64,000 nucleotides of DNA from Davidsoniella eucalypti (Eukaryota; Ascomycota; Sordariomycetes; Microascales; Ceratocystidaceae). The first letter of the stretch is position 1, and each line of letters begins with the position of its first letter. Below, piece by piece: positions 16,776 through 28,511 of this stretch. The stretch spans positions 62,001 to 126,000 of the forward strand of contig RMBW01000082.1 in the NCBI GenBank assembly GCA_004009845.1, given 5' to 3'. The translations under genes were made by a program, and so were the position numbers. The notes under the pieces were generated by a model. The model was not told the DNA's origin. It saw nothing but the letters and a program-made list of their open reading frames with translations, and did no database searches.

Positions 16776-19468
16776 AGGCTCAATGCTTATACAGATTCTC
16801 ATGATGGTGATGTTCTAATTCGTGCCCGGACTTGACTAATGCAATACCCCCTCTCCCCTCCCTTCCATCGCGAGCTAAGAGACTGTACTAGTTGTAGACT
16901 ACTGCGCTACAAGAACAACCAAAGTAAAAGTTGGGGCCTAAATTCTTATCACCGACTTCTAGCATAGCTTAGCTAAATCTAATGTATATGAAGGAATAAG
17001 CCCTCACCATAACAAGAGTGTGACCTAATGAAATCTATTGGACCTATATTCTGACCTAGTATATATACGTGGCTCGAATACACTATCCGATGTCTCACAT
17101 AAGCTTGATGTAGGCTGAGAGAATGCAATAGTTGCTGATATAACCCAAGATTCTGTAGCTTGCAGACAAATAAGGCAATAGTTTTCCTGTTGGTAACATG
17201 TCGACAAACCATCCATAGCCCAGACGTACCTGTTACTGCTAAAACACCGTGTAGATAGCATTATTATACAGTTACTCAATAATGGTTCCAGTAACAAATG
17301 AGGTTGCATTGTTCTTGATACCAAGTTTGCCTCAATTTCCATAGAGAATTATTAGGATAGAGGTGATAAGACCGAAGGGGTGATAATTTGGTGATGAGGA
17401 ATTATTGTTTCAACTTTGATAAATACACACGACCGTAGCGGTGAGCGAGCTCGGTGTGAAGACCCAACCCTGATGAACGGCATAACCATGATGACGATAT
17501 AGAAAATTCCAGAGACATTTATACTAATTAGTACTCAGGTTATAGAAAATTATGTATATTTGCATCCTGCCTGCAGAATATACTTGATTTATCTAGTCAA
17601 TTGCGGTACTTGAATATAATTGAGCTTTTTTGAAATCCTCAAGTAGACTTAAACTCTTTTTCTAACATGAAAAAGAGAAAGGATCCAAAGCTAAGAGCTA
17701 AAACAAGCTGAACTGTTATTACCGATATCAAGAGATCTTTTGGTTAGCTGTGACAAGGTGGCCCCTTTCTCATTTGATTACCAATACGTAATGATTCTGT
17801 AGTTTGTTCATTTGTTCTGTGGCAGGAGTGTCTGTTTAGCTTGCCCCCGGTTTATAAATCGTCATGATCAAATGACCTAAAACCCATTTTCTCAAGCCGT
17901 GGGTTGTTTATAATTGAAATTGAAGGATGAGGGATTGAGAGAAGTCAACCTATCTTTGAGTTTAGAGATGGCTTACGATCAAATAGAAGTTGATTTAGGA
18001 ACATCAAGTGTATCAAGTATTTTGATATTATCATTGCAGAGTTTGGCAAGTGATCGAAATATTTGTCACATACTCACTTCACTGTCTGGTGTCAAAATTG
18101 TGTCGATAATAAAAGTGAGGCCTTCTGATATCACTAAGTAGAACGTAGAGTTGCTAGAAACCTAGCCATATACATTATTTTATAGTAGGGTATATAGCTA
18201 GCTATGACTACTGGCATAGTGAATACAAGTCGTATTATTCTATAGTGCCTCTTAATGTTCAAGGTGGACATTTTTGCAGTTGGTAGAACCTGAAAGGTTA
18301 TGATACATAATGATACTAACATTGTCTACTGCTGGTATACATTACATCATCAATATTGTATCAAATGCACAATGAAACTTTCGCGAACTTCTATGATTCA
18401 AGCCACACTGTTAAATACCTTTGCAAATTCATCAATACAAGGTAGCATAGTATTCTATATAAAGGTGGCCATATTATTGTTTTAACTGAGGAGTCAAGAG
18501 AAGACGATTGTATATACAACTACAGTAATATATTAGTTCCAAGAGCAACTCAATTCCTAATCACTATATCTATCATTATATATGTGCTCTGATTTTCTCC
18601 CGTATTGTCTTTCAATAATGTGTGATACCGGCATATAGAGCAGCTATATACAAGCGAAATAAACAATATTTATAGAGCTCTAAGGTGAACTACAACCACA
18701 CAACAACAACTGATGAACATACGTGTTAAGCTCAAAAAATGTCTATATAGTCATTAGACACTTGCAATGAAACGTAAGTCGTCAATTATCACTGAAACAA
18801 AATACTTAACGTTACTAAAAACATACGAGAAGGACTAACGCTTAGTCTATATGAGGTTCAACTTGAGTTATATATCTACAGATTTCCATGTGAAAAGGGT
18901 AAATAAGTATTTCGGTCTTGCTCTCTACTATCGCCGAGGCAAGCAGTTGACAGATAGCATTGACAGCATGCATTATATAACTTTTTTGCCATTCGAAAAC
19001 CTTTGTAATCGTTGTTATTACTGTATCCTTTGCATCAAAGACTTTAGCTCATGGATATGGCATTCAAGACTTAGGCAATTGTAGACAACTGTACCTAGAC
19101 TCGGGTTGAAACTGCTTACAAAGTTGGGAATTTTCATTCATAGCTAGATAAACTTCAAAGACAGTCATCATTTCACAGAATATGTTGTGTAATTGTCCTA
19201 TCGACTGTAGAAAAAAGCAACCTTCTTCTCCTTGGTATCGTCTTTCATAGTTGATGCCAGAATCATATCTTCGTTTATTAGTTCAGCTTCCACGCCACAA
19301 CAACAGTATTTATACATAACATGTAGAAGATATCAAGTTTTAGTCATATGATACTTGGTATATCAATACAAATAACATGAGACATAAAAAAAAGATACAG
19401 TTCGATTGCCATATTTCCCATATTTCTCTTTATAGTTGATAATTATGATTCCACTTCAACTCGCCACC
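16776..19468. repeat. AT-rich non-coding block of array segment S3
   Basis: About 2.7 kb of AT-rich DNA repeated exactly at 34273-36965 and, from 18262 on, again in the 4.2-kb units. A diverged copy of about 17347-19468 lies at 54036-56110. I see no gene: the longest frames are under 110 codons, lack recognisable motifs and are not kept in the diverged copy. Confidence 0.75.
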
Positions 19469-19649
19469 TGAGACGATATACGAGGAGTTGCGATGAAAAC
19501 TGGTCGTAAAAGAATAGTTCGATTGAGACCGATGAAGGAGAAAGAGAAACTAAGACTAATAATCGGCGGGAATAGGTCCCTACTTATAGCCGATTCTAGT
19601 ACTGACAAGGAATGCCTTGGCTAACCTTACTAGGCCTTAGTCTCTTACA
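19469..19649 (-). repeat. Element E 3' LTR
   Basis: 181 bp, sense TGTAAGAGACTAAGG...CGTCTCA. A sense G-run polypurine tract (plus-strand C run at about 19657-19664) adjoins it. Identical by eye to 25671-25851. Confidence 0.96.
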
Positions 19650-19883
19650 ATAGTCTCCCCCCCCATCGGCAGAAAAATTACACTAATTTTACGTCTAATC
19701 ATACAAAAACACCCCTGTAGCATGGTGTATACAAACTTAAAACCGTATAGTACCAGGGTACTCAAATATCCAAAAACAGAAATAACTCCAGAAACAGAAA
19801 TAACTCCAAAATAGGTCAGCAATCTTATCCTGCAGACGCTCGGGTGTGCAGGTGACCAAGGTGGTGCAGCCAATATTGCTGCC

Positions 19884-22800
19884 TTAGCCTACCATCAGTG
19901 GACTGCGTGTGTCCATACTCGTACCATGGTCCTTCTCGGGGCCATCCTCTGGTAGCAACCAGGCAGTGTAAAGGGATTGGAGGGTCACGTTCCAATTCTT
20001 TTTCGTCTTCTCCGTGAAGACCAACCATGCTGCAGTGTCCTTCACGTGTTCCAATGGTTCCCAGGTAGCATCTTGGTAACCTTTCCATTTGACCAAGGCT
20101 TGCGGGTGTCCATGGCGGGTACGTTGCTTGACGATTGCTTCCACTCTGTACTCGCCTGTTTCCACAGAGTCGTCTTCCAGTGCTTCCCTAGCCGTGATAG
20201 CCGCGGGCTCATCATCAGGTACTTCCTGTGAGGGTAAGGGGTTGTTGGGAGCTCGGCGGATTAGGCTTACGTGGAAGACGGGGTGGATGCCTGTCGGCAC
20301 GTTCAATCGTACATTGTGGGTGCCTGTAACCTCCAGGACTGTGTACAGTCTGGCCAACCAGTCTAACTTCTTGGATGGTCTCTCCGTGGTCAAGTTCTTC
20401 GTGTTTAGGTAGACCTTGTCTCCCACTCTGAAGTTCTCAGATGGTTGACGGAGACGGTTAGCGCTAGTTTCCTGGTGCTCTTGGGTGGCGGCCATAGCTA
20501 CGATCGCGAACTGTGTTGCGTTGCTTAGTTTGGTCAACCATTCCTGGGCACCACAGACAGGAGACTTGTCGGAGGCAGGGGGACCTTGTACAGATGGTTC
20601 AATAATGTCGACGTTAAACCCGTGGGTCATGAAGAACGGTGAGAGACCCGTAGTGGAAGAGATCCTGTTGTTCAGTGCGAGTTGTGCTTGAGGCAGCAAG
20701 GAGGCCCAGTCGTCCTGAGCGAAGGAACAGAAATTGCGAAGGTACGTTTCAATCTCCTGATTACTGCGTTCTTGGCTGCCATCCGTTTGAGGATGGAACG
20801 CTGTGGACAGGCGACGCTGGATCCCAAAGCGACGGCATACTTCGCCCCAAAATAACTGCGCAAATTGAGGCCCTCTATCGGAAACGATAGCAAGGGGGAA
20901 ACCGTGGTGAGAAAAGACGTGGATCAGCAGGGCTTCAGCGGTGGCTTGTGCGGTGATAGCCTTCATGGGAATCAGAATCTGTGATTTAGACAGACGATCA
21001 GTGACCCCTAGAATGGAGGTGCAACCAGCAGAAGGGGGTAACGGGCCGATAAAGTCCATAGCCAATTCAGACCAAGGTCTGGACGGTACTGGTAGGGGTT
21101 TCAGCAGGCCGCGCTTCTGCTCTCGCCAAATCTTGCTTTTCCCGCAAGACGAGCAATTCGATACGAACTGACGGACATCGTTGGTCAGACCAGGCCAGGC
21201 ATATTCGCGCGACACTAAGTCACGGGTGATTGCTCTGCCGGGGTGGCCTGCGAGGGTAGAGTCGTGAATTTGCTGGATGATTCTGGTCCTCAGGGGTTCG
21301 TGGTGAGGGACCCAAAGTCTATCACGCCAGCGTAGTCTACCTTCAGAGTCTAGCTTGCACTCGCTCATTTGCCATTGCAAACCCCAGTCGGCTGGGAATG
21401 AGCGAGCTCCTTCTCGTACTAGTTTACGAGCTAACCACCAACGGTTGCATTGGGTCAGAGCTTGGTTCCATAGGCTAGTCATCTCGGGGTCCGCGAAGGG
21501 GGAGGTCACAGCTTCCTTAGTCGCCTTGTCGTCAGTCGGCGCGTCCTTGTCAGGCTCCTGGGCCCAAACTGCGCCGATTACCACCAGGTCGTTGCTTGAC
21601 TCACTCTTCTCGAGGAGTTGGTGGAAGCGACTAGCCAGCCTGTCGTCACTTTCGTTGGCTGGCATGTCCTGGTCCCTTCTCGACAGGGCGTCTGGCACAA
21701 CTTGCTCAGTACCTGGGCGGTGGCGTAGGCAGAAACTAAAGTCCGAAAGCTCATATCCCCAGCGGCGTTGTCTCTCGGCCAGCGTTCTCTTGGTTTGAAA
21801 GTACTCCAAGTTACGGTGGTCGGTCCACACCACGAAGTCAACCCCTAGGAGGAAATGGCGCCATTCTCGAATGGACCAGTAGATAGCCAACATCTCCTTA
21901 TCATGAATGGGGTAATTGGCTTCGGGGGGTGTAAGCTTGCGTGAGAGAAAAGCAATGGGGTGCATGAGACCATCGTCTCCTCGCTGAGACAACTCTGCTC
22001 CCAGGGCGTAACCGGAAGAGTCTGCGGTCAATACCGTTTCTCTCAGCGGGTCAAAGGGGGTCAGAACAGGGGGAGTGAGGAAGGCTCTCTTAACCTCGGC
22101 GAAAGCGTGCGCACATGCGTCAGACCAAACAAAGGGGGTATCCTTCTTGGTTAACCCTACCATCGGCGCTATCATTTCAGACAGTCGAGGTACAAAGTCT
22201 CGATAGAAGTTGACAAAGCCGATGAATCCACGTAGACCTTTCAAAGTTGTGGGAGAATTCCAGTTGCGGATCGCAAGGGTTTTCTCAGGGTCTGCCTTGA
22301 TGCCAATACCTGGGCCAACAATGAAGCCGAGGAACTTGATTTCCTTAGCTAGGAACTGGCACTTGCGGAGGTCGAGTTGTAGGCCGGCGAGATCGAGCGC
22401 GTGGACAATTTCGAGCACTAACTTCCTGTGCTCTTCCTCAGTACCACTGGAGTAGATGTCCACATCGTCAATGTAGGCGCTGCAGCTGATGCCTAGCCAT
22501 TTCCGAAGGACCGAATTGATGTAACGCTGGAACGCAGCAGGGGCATTAGTCAAACCGAAAGGGATAACGTTCCATTCAAAGGCCCCTAGGGGAGTCCGAA
22601 ATGCGGTTAACTCCTCGTAGCCAGGGGCGATACGAATGCGATGGAAGGCAGCAATGACATCGACCTTGGACACCCACTTGGCTTCCGAAATTTGCCGAAG
22701 GGTGTCGTGGATAAGGGGTAAGGGGTATGAGTCCTTTTTGGAAATAGCGTTGACTGCGCGGTAGTCTACGCAGAAACGAATTCCACCTCCAGGTTTCTTT

Positions 22801-23516
22801 ACAAATAGCACTGGAGAGCCCACTTCAGACTTTGTGTCCTTTATCCATCTTGTAGACAACAGTTCGGTCAATGTCTTCTGCATTACCAATAGTTCTGCGC
22901 GAGACAGCGGATACAACGATTGTACAGGTAATGTCTTCCCTTCCAGCAGCTCGATTTTCAAGTCTACTCCAGGCCGGTGTGGCGGGAGGTCCTTCGAGGC
23001 TTTGGCTTCGAACGCAGAGGCAACAGGTCTTAACCATTCTGGGAGGGGTGGTCTTTCCAGTTCTTTCTGTTCCAACGCTCTGTTAACATCTTCTAGTGTG
23101 ATGCGGTAAACAGCAGTGTCGTCGTTGTCGCAGAGTTTGTGGAATTCCTCAGGTGTTAACTCCTCAGCTGTAGTAACTTCAATCTGTCCCGAACGAGGGT
23201 GCAGGTGTACATCGTGGTTGATGAGCCAGCGTTGACCGAGTATCAGGTCTTCGGTTTGGCCGGGGACGACGTAGGCCCAAATGTCCTCGTGGTGGTCAGG
23301 TAGATGTAGCGTAAACTGTGCTATCTGGGTGATGACCGGGGGGTCGGACTGGGAGGAGGCGAGGGAGACCTTGCGAGGCTCGATAGGCTGGGTCTGGGTA
23401 GCGTAGGGGAGTAGGCGCGGAGGGACGACGGCGAGGCAGAGGCAGCCACTGTCGACGAGAGCTTTAGTCGAAAGTTCATTAATAGACAAATCTAAGTATA
23501 AACCTTTAGCTCCCAT
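19884..23516 (-). CDS. Element E Pol polyprotein with chromodomain
   Basis: Intact Pol of 1210 residues. Retropepsin VDSGC (D22); RT with FCVDYRAVN, PFGLTNAPAAFQ and YIDD (348-351); RNase H with D499, E541 and D566; integrase zinc finger H751, H758, C788, C791; DDE core D821, D880, E921; chromodomain about 1122-1172 (EYRVEAIVKQR...ALVKWKGYQDATWEP). After it comes a short tail with TAWLLPEDGPEK. Protein identity to element B Pol is very high, so B and E are sister lineages of one family. The ATG at 23514-23516 is the first methionine, but the frame is open upstream to the gag stop, so Gag-Pol fusion is likely. No missing catalytic residue. Confidence 0.96.
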   Translation of the reverse strand: MGAKGLYLDLSINELSTKALVDSGCLCLAVVPPRLLPYATQTQPIEPRKVSLASSQSDPPVITQIAQFTLHLPDHHEDIWAYVVPGQTEDLILGQRWLINHDVHLHPRSGQIEVTTAEELTPEEFHKLCDNDDTAVYRITLEDVNRALEQKELERPPLPEWLRPVASAFEAKASKDLPPHRPGVDLKIELLEGKTLPVQSLYPLSRAELLVMQKTLTELLSTRWIKDTKSEVGSPVLFVKKPGGGIRFCVDYRAVNAISKKDSYPLPLIHDTLRQISEAKWVSKVDVIAAFHRIRIAPGYEELTAFRTPLGAFEWNVIPFGLTNAPAAFQRYINSVLRKWLGISCSAYIDDVDIYSSGTEEEHRKLVLEIVHALDLAGLQLDLRKCQFLAKEIKFLGFIVGPGIGIKADPEKTLAIRNWNSPTTLKGLRGFIGFVNFYRDFVPRLSEMIAPMVGLTKKDTPFVWSDACAHAFAEVKRAFLTPPVLTPFDPLRETVLTADSSGYALGAELSQRGDDGLMHPIAFLSRKLTPPEANYPIHDKEMLAIYWSIREWRHFLLGVDFVVWTDHRNLEYFQTKRTLAERQRRWGYELSDFSFCLRHRPGTEQVVPDALSRRDQDMPANESDDRLASRFHQLLEKSESSNDLVVIGAVWAQEPDKDAPTDDKATKEAVTSPFADPEMTSLWNQALTQCNRWWLARKLVREGARSFPADWGLQWQMSECKLDSEGRLRWRDRLWVPHHEPLRTRIIQQIHDSTLAGHPGRAITRDLVSREYAWPGLTNDVRQFVSNCSSCGKSKIWREQKRGLLKPLPVPSRPWSELAMDFIGPLPPSAGCTSILGVTDRLSKSQILIPMKAITAQATAEALLIHVFSHHGFPLAIVSDRGPQFAQLFWGEVCRRFGIQRRLSTAFHPQTDGSQERSNQEIETYLRNFCSFAQDDWASLLPQAQLALNNRISSTTGLSPFFMTHGFNVDIIEPSVQGPPASDKSPVCGAQEWLTKLSNATQFAIVAMAATQEHQETSANRLRQPSENFRVGDKVYLNTKNLTTERPSKKLDWLARLYTVLEVTGTHNVRLNVPTGIHPVFHVSLIRRAPNNPLPSQEVPDDEPAAITAREALEDDSVETGEYRVEAIVKQRTRHGHPQALVKWKGYQDATWEPLEHVKDTAAWLVFTEKTKKNWNVTLQSLYTAWLLPEDGPEKDHGTSMDTRSPLMVG

Positions 23517-23556
23517 CTGAGTTCTAACTATCTCTTCCCCTATCTTCGTATCCTCC

Positions 23557-23591
23557 TGGTCAGGGCGCGACTTGTCCTGACCACCTAAAAA
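23557..23591 (-). promoter_or_regulatory. Element E gag-pol -1 frameshift site with stem-loop
   Basis: Sense CTG-GAT-TTT-TAG (stop 23585-23587), followed after a short spacer by an 8-bp perfect stem, TGGTCAGG (sense 23582-23575) with CCTGACCA (23564-23557). The loop contains ACAAGTCGCG. The -1 frame is open into pol. Confidence 0.78.
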
Positions 23592-25377
23592 TCCAGTTCA
23601 ATTAGGTCGTATTCCGACCCGTTCTCCGCTACCTTAGAGTCGACCTTGGCTACCGTCGTGGTGGTGTTGTCAGGGGGAGGTAGCACACGATCCATGGCCC
23701 GTTCGTCATACTTCGCGATTTCCTCACGCATTACAGTGCGTATGGCGTTGATAGATAGCTGATTGTTGGAGGGGCCTGGCTGGGAAGAGCGCTGGGGGCA
23801 ACGGCGTGCGATGTGATCCTTGAGCCCACAGATAAAGCATGCGTTTTCACGCATTAACCGGTGTCGTTCCGACTCGGACAGTTTTGGTCTGTCTGAGCGG
23901 GCAGCAAGCTGAGGGCGGTTCTCCCGACGGGTCTGTTGGTCAGGTCGCTCTCTCCAGTTACTCGACTTGGTGTGCTCGGGCTTAGGGGTGGACTCAATGA
24001 CGCGGCGCTTACCAGTGGGCGGTCGAAGTGTTTCAGGAGGTCGTCGATGATCGCGTGGTACGAGTTAGACTTCCAAGCCCATCCGGTGCGTTCAACCAAA
24101 TCGTCACGCATGGCAGAACGTAGGATGTCGATCAGCGTGGTGTCGTCGTGAATGCCGGCTTCCATGGCTAGGGTTTCGAATCGGAGGTGGAAGGCCTTGA
24201 AGGTTTCACGATCTCCCTGAGCGGACTTGTAGAAGGCGATGCGAGCGTTAGTGAGTCGTTCGCGCGACCGGAACATATCGTCGAGTTTCTCCAGCAGCAA
24301 GTCGTAGGGTCTGGAACGTTGGCAGATGGAGTCGAAGAAAACGTTTAGCTTGGCCTGTGTGGTTGCACCTAAGCGGCTGTACAGGTATACCGCCCGCGAG
24401 ATGTCGTTGCCCAAAGCGGCACCATCGATCATCATTTTGTTCGTAGCTAGCCTTCTCCAAATCTCGTAGTCCGAGTGTAGGCCACTAAATTCGTTGAGCA
24501 GTGGTTGGACTTGGCGAGGTAGGGCTTGGTTGGAGGAGGCAGGTAGTGGCTGGGAAACAGGTGCAGGTGGTAGCGAGGGAGCCGTGGGTTCGCGTTGTTC
24601 CTTAGCAAACAGCATTTGACCAAGACGGTTCATCATGGACTTCATTTCTACCATGTCATCTTGTAGAGAGTCCAGACGGTCAGCTTCGCGAGAGGGTTGG
24701 CGGCCACGATCTGATTCAGGGTACGTGTCGCGTGGTCTCATACTCTCAGCGAGGCGGGCTAAGTCAGAAGTGTCCGAAGGGTTATCACTGGCGTCGTCAT
24801 CATCTGCGGGCAGCGGGTTGCGTGAGGTGGTTACTCTGCTTAATGTGCGTGCGTGCGTAGTTTCGGTAGAGATGAGCTGCTCCGTGGTCTCCTTGGCTTT
24901 AGAGCGGGTTCGCGTGGGGGTGCGAGGCAGGCCCATGAAAGGTGACTTGAGGAGGGAAGGACGGAGCGAGGTTCGAGCAACGCGTTCCTGACGCGTACGA
25001 GCTTGGCCGATGTGGACGTGGCCGACGAAACCGCTGGTGAAAGAGAGGTGGCCTAGGTGGCTGTGGAAGTGCTGACTGTGACTGAGGATATCACGGGAGG
25101 CAGGGCAGAATCCTAGGGTGGCAGCGAGGCGCGCGCGTTCCTTGCGTTTAAAGAGGGCAAGGTAACACCAGCCGGGTCTACTCCAGGGTCGATCCTCGGG
25201 TAGGCCTACGGCCGACAGCGTGTAACCCTCAGGGGGCTCCTGGCTGGGGTCTAGGAGGTGGACACGAGCCAGGGCTAGTTTCTGCTTAACAATGCAGAAG
25301 GCTTCATAGTAACCAACGAGGGCGGCGCAGTTCAGGGAGGCCAGGATGACCAGAACCGGGAAGGTGAAGTCAGACAT
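23585..25377 (-). pseudogene. Element E gag, one frame lesion
   Basis: Gag from ATG 25375-25377 to the stop at 23585. The total of 1793 nt is one short of a multiple of three. The N-terminal part carries the hydrophobic start, GWCYLALFKRKERARLAATL, HFHSHLGHLSF and the Gag core. Near 24012-24022 (sense after HFDRP) the frame shifts; the other frame then continues through RRVIESTPKPEHTKSSNW to the single zinc knuckle CFICGLKDHIARRC and the end. Element B reads through this region in one frame. With identical LTRs the lesion is either very young or a sequence error; mobility in this state would need Gag from another copy. Confidence 0.88.
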
Positions 25378-25520
25378 AGTGACTTAGGGCGCAAGGGGTA
25401 ACAAGCGGACTGGTAGGGGCAAGCCTTGTTAGGAGGAAGGCTTGGACAAGGGGCAGACTGTTTAGGCAGAGTCTGGACAAGATAGGGGCAAACAGAGACG
25501 GTGTTTGGACAAAGGGGAAA

Positions 25521-25645
25521 GCAAGCGGACGGCTTGGACAGAAGAGAGGGCAAGCGGACGGCTTGGACAGCAAGCAGACGGCTTGGACAGAAGTAAATAC
25601 AGCGAGCAGATGCTCGGACAAAGGGGCAAGCGGATGCTTGGACAA
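25521..25645 (-). repeat. Element E leader tandem repeats
   Basis: About four to five copies of the same GCAAGCGGACGGCTTGGAC unit that element B carries, some truncated, with a diverged copy (GCAAGCGGATGCTTGGAC) at the end. Copy number differs between these two close relatives, as expected for a replicative tandem repeat. Confidence 0.85.
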
Positions 25646-25657
25646 GATAAAGAAGTT

Positions 25658-25668
25658 ATCGGTCTCAA
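25658..25668 (-). other. Element E self-priming primer-binding site
   Basis: ATCGGTCTCAA (plus strand), exact reverse complement of TTGAGACCGAT at 25725-25735 in the adjacent LTR; two-base gap to the LTR. Confidence 0.8.
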
Positions 25669-25670
25669 AA

Positions 25671-25851
25671 TGAGACGATATACGAGGAGTTGCGATGAAA
25701 ACTGGTCGTAAAAGAATAGTTCGATTGAGACCGATGAAGGAGAAAGAGAAACTAAGACTAATAATCGGCGGGAATAGGTCCCTACTTATAGCCGATTCTA
25801 GTACTGACAAGGAATGCCTTGGCTAACCTTACTAGGCCTTAGTCTCTTACA
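25671..25851 (-). repeat. Element E 5' LTR
   Basis: 181 bp with TG/CA ends. Sense TATAAG (25785-25790) is followed about 55 nt later by ATCGGTCTCAA, the presumed RNA start. Target duplication CCACC follows at 25852. Confidence 0.96.
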
Positions 25852-25856
25852 CCACC

Positions 25857-28511
25857 ATCTCCACATTGTGATCCAGGTAATCATGATGATTATATTCTTT
25901 CTGACAATAAGATTTCTCTATTGTCTGAACAGATGAAATACCATGTAATTTCTAGAATCTAGTCGAGTGATAATGGCCCGATCTACAGTGGATAGATCTC
26001 GAACTCCATACATAGAACACCCTTGCTTCATATGTAGCTGATAACTTGTATTGGAAGCTTGAAATTATAGAGACAGTATGGCTAGTGCATCATAGTTCTT
26101 CTTGGTGTACTCGGTATGTTTAGTGGTCAATGATACTGGAATATCTTGACATAGTTGAAATCTACCAGCACTAATGAATTTACCACTTGACTTATCATAA
26201 TAATGGACTTTATTCACTCCAATATCAACAACTTGTGGTACAACAAGCAATGATATATTACTTACCAACTATAAGCTATTTTATTGCTAAGTGCATCAAG
26301 TCATAGCTTGCGTTTGCTATATCTAACATATATAGCTACAGCAGGGTTGACATTCATATACTTACTGAGCTGGAGTCACTCAATGAATAGTCATACCTTA
26401 CTTGCCGACAACACATTCATTTCTTTGATGTACTTAATAGTCAACATTTGTACTATGTAGAGAACTATACTTCAGTGACTGATTATACAATCATTTCCCA
26501 ATCGCCTAGCTTGCAGTTGTGACTCATTCATAACTCTTTCTCTGTTAATTAGCCAATGTAATTTTCTCTCGATACTCAATAACACAACCCAGTATTTATT
26601 AACCATTTTCTAACAAACTATTGCTAGTATTTGGGGTCTACAATCTTTGATAGTTTACCATTTCCTATATTCTTGCCCAATCTTTATGTCTTACCTTATT
26701 ACATTTCCCTTGAAATGCAACATTCCGTTAGAACTACAAAACTTACAGTAAGTCATTGATCATTCCTGATTTTACTACGAGTGTCCTTCTTACATGTTTA
26801 TAGAGCATTTTCTCGACAAACTTGGTCTTTGCTCTTATGTTTTGCCGACCATCTCAACTTATTATAAATCGGGAATCATTTTGTGATCAATATATCCTGC
26901 AAATACCATAGAAAGTGATTACTATGTAGGTTTTAAAATACCAACTGTGCCAGTTGCGACTACTTCTCTTGTTGTTTTATCAATCATGTAAACTCTAAAT
27001 CCCAAGCACCCAATGTCATGCTATTCTAATGGTATAAGTACCTAAAGTTGTTTGTAATTTGAAGTTCCATATTAGTCTTGTCATTCTACTTACAGCGAAA
27101 GAACATAATTCAAATATATAGTAATACTTATATATACTGTCGTTTTTCTCTAGAATTCTTTTCATTTTATTTCCCTTTTCAATAGCACTCAATATCATCA
27201 TATAGATAGATATAGCAAGTGGGTGTCTGTCCTGCCAATTGTGCTGTAATGCCCGGTAATATATTAAATCAGCTTGTTATATTACCTTGCTTGGCTCTCT
27301 ATCCTTTTAAATTTAATTGACTCTATTTCTCTATCGTACCTAGATACCTGCTTTGTATCGTAGAAATCCTAATGATATATAGTATACTATGAGTACGAAT
27401 TACTTTATTTAATCAAGATGTCTATGCATTTTGTGGAGAATTACCGTCAGTATGTTATTTTAAACCAAGTCTTCAATCTTATATTTAATTAGGATATTCT
27501 TCTACATCGCCTTGAGTGTTTATTGTGATAGTACTTGACATATTTGGTAACATTTTCTACATCTTGCTGTATCTGACTAATACAAATTCTTGTACTTTAC
27601 CCTTAATGCTTAATGAGTATGTAGACCTGCCCTTGGTGTACTTATAACTTGCCGTTTCTAGTGCGTTTGATCCAGTAAATTGATTGCAGTCCTATTTGTG
27701 TCCAAATACTAGCAGTTCTGCTGCGGTTCTTTTAAAGAACCGTTCATATATTATGTGCTGCTTAGTGAAAAAAAATACTCAAAAACGGCATGCTAGTTAG
27801 TTTCCTCCCTGAAGCTAGACGTCACGTTTATGCCCTGAAGCTAGACGTCACGTTTATGCTCGACATATTTGTAAAAAAACACCTCAAAGCTTTAACGAAT
27901 TCTGAATACACATTACTACTTTACACAAAAGTATGAAATACTTCGTTAGTATTATTAACTTTCTAATTCCCCCGTAGATCTAAACATTATAATCTATAAT
28001 TATAAATATCACGAACACGTTCTTAGTGATATCGTCATAGCTCTATTGTTAAACAAGATTAATAAATAAATAAAATTGATAGCAAAATTGAATTATATTT
28101 TGCTCCCTATAAATTGAATAAAGGGATTTTCTAAAAGAATTTAAAATTTTCAAAAGATTATTTTGTGAAAATAATTGCAAGAAAAAAAAAACTTTAGAAA
28201 GTTATTTGTGGAAAAACCTCGAAAGTAAAAAAATTATAATTTTTTTGATTCCTAAAAAAAGTTTTTTTTTAAAAGAAAAAACTTTAAAAACTTCAGAAAA
28301 TTATTTGTTAAAAAAAAATTGAAACCAAAAAAATTGAAACTTAAAATTATTTTATTAGTAAGCAAAGTCATAGATAAATTATTATTTATTAATAGATTTT
28401 GGCCAATCACCGATCCGTTTAGATCTGAACCGTTTTGAAAATAGGGACAAGGGTGCCCAGACTGAAATGTATGCACGTTTCCGCCCGCAACGCCGCCGAA
28501 TAATACCTAGG
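25857..28511. repeat. AT-rich remainder of array segment S3, ending in the GC-rich tail
   Basis: Continuation of S3 after element E. It repeats at 29891-32716 (with one solo LTR), 36966-39619 and 41001-43824 (with one solo LTR). It contains a 26-bp tandem duplication around 27828-27879 (core AAGCTAGACGTCACG), which is single in the 4.2-kb units. It ends with an A/T homopolymer tract and the tail, CCTAGG at 28506-28511. No gene recognised. Confidence 0.8.

Larger units (their letters stand above)
19469..25851 (-). mobile_element. Element E: recent Ty3/Gypsy chromovirus, gag frameshifted
   Basis: 6383-bp minus-strand element with 181-bp LTRs (19469-19649, 25671-25851) that look identical, flanked by CCACC (19464-19468, 25852-25856). 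The uninterrupted empty site is present at 29885-29895, 36959-36969 and 40995-41005 in the other array copies, which proves the insertion and dates it after the duplications. pol is intact; gag has one frame lesion. Confidence 0.97.

Noticed and set aside
25857..28511. AT-rich block as inserted mitochondrial DNA or a linear plasmid
   Set aside because: No mitochondrial gene, tRNA or polymerase frame is visible on either strand.
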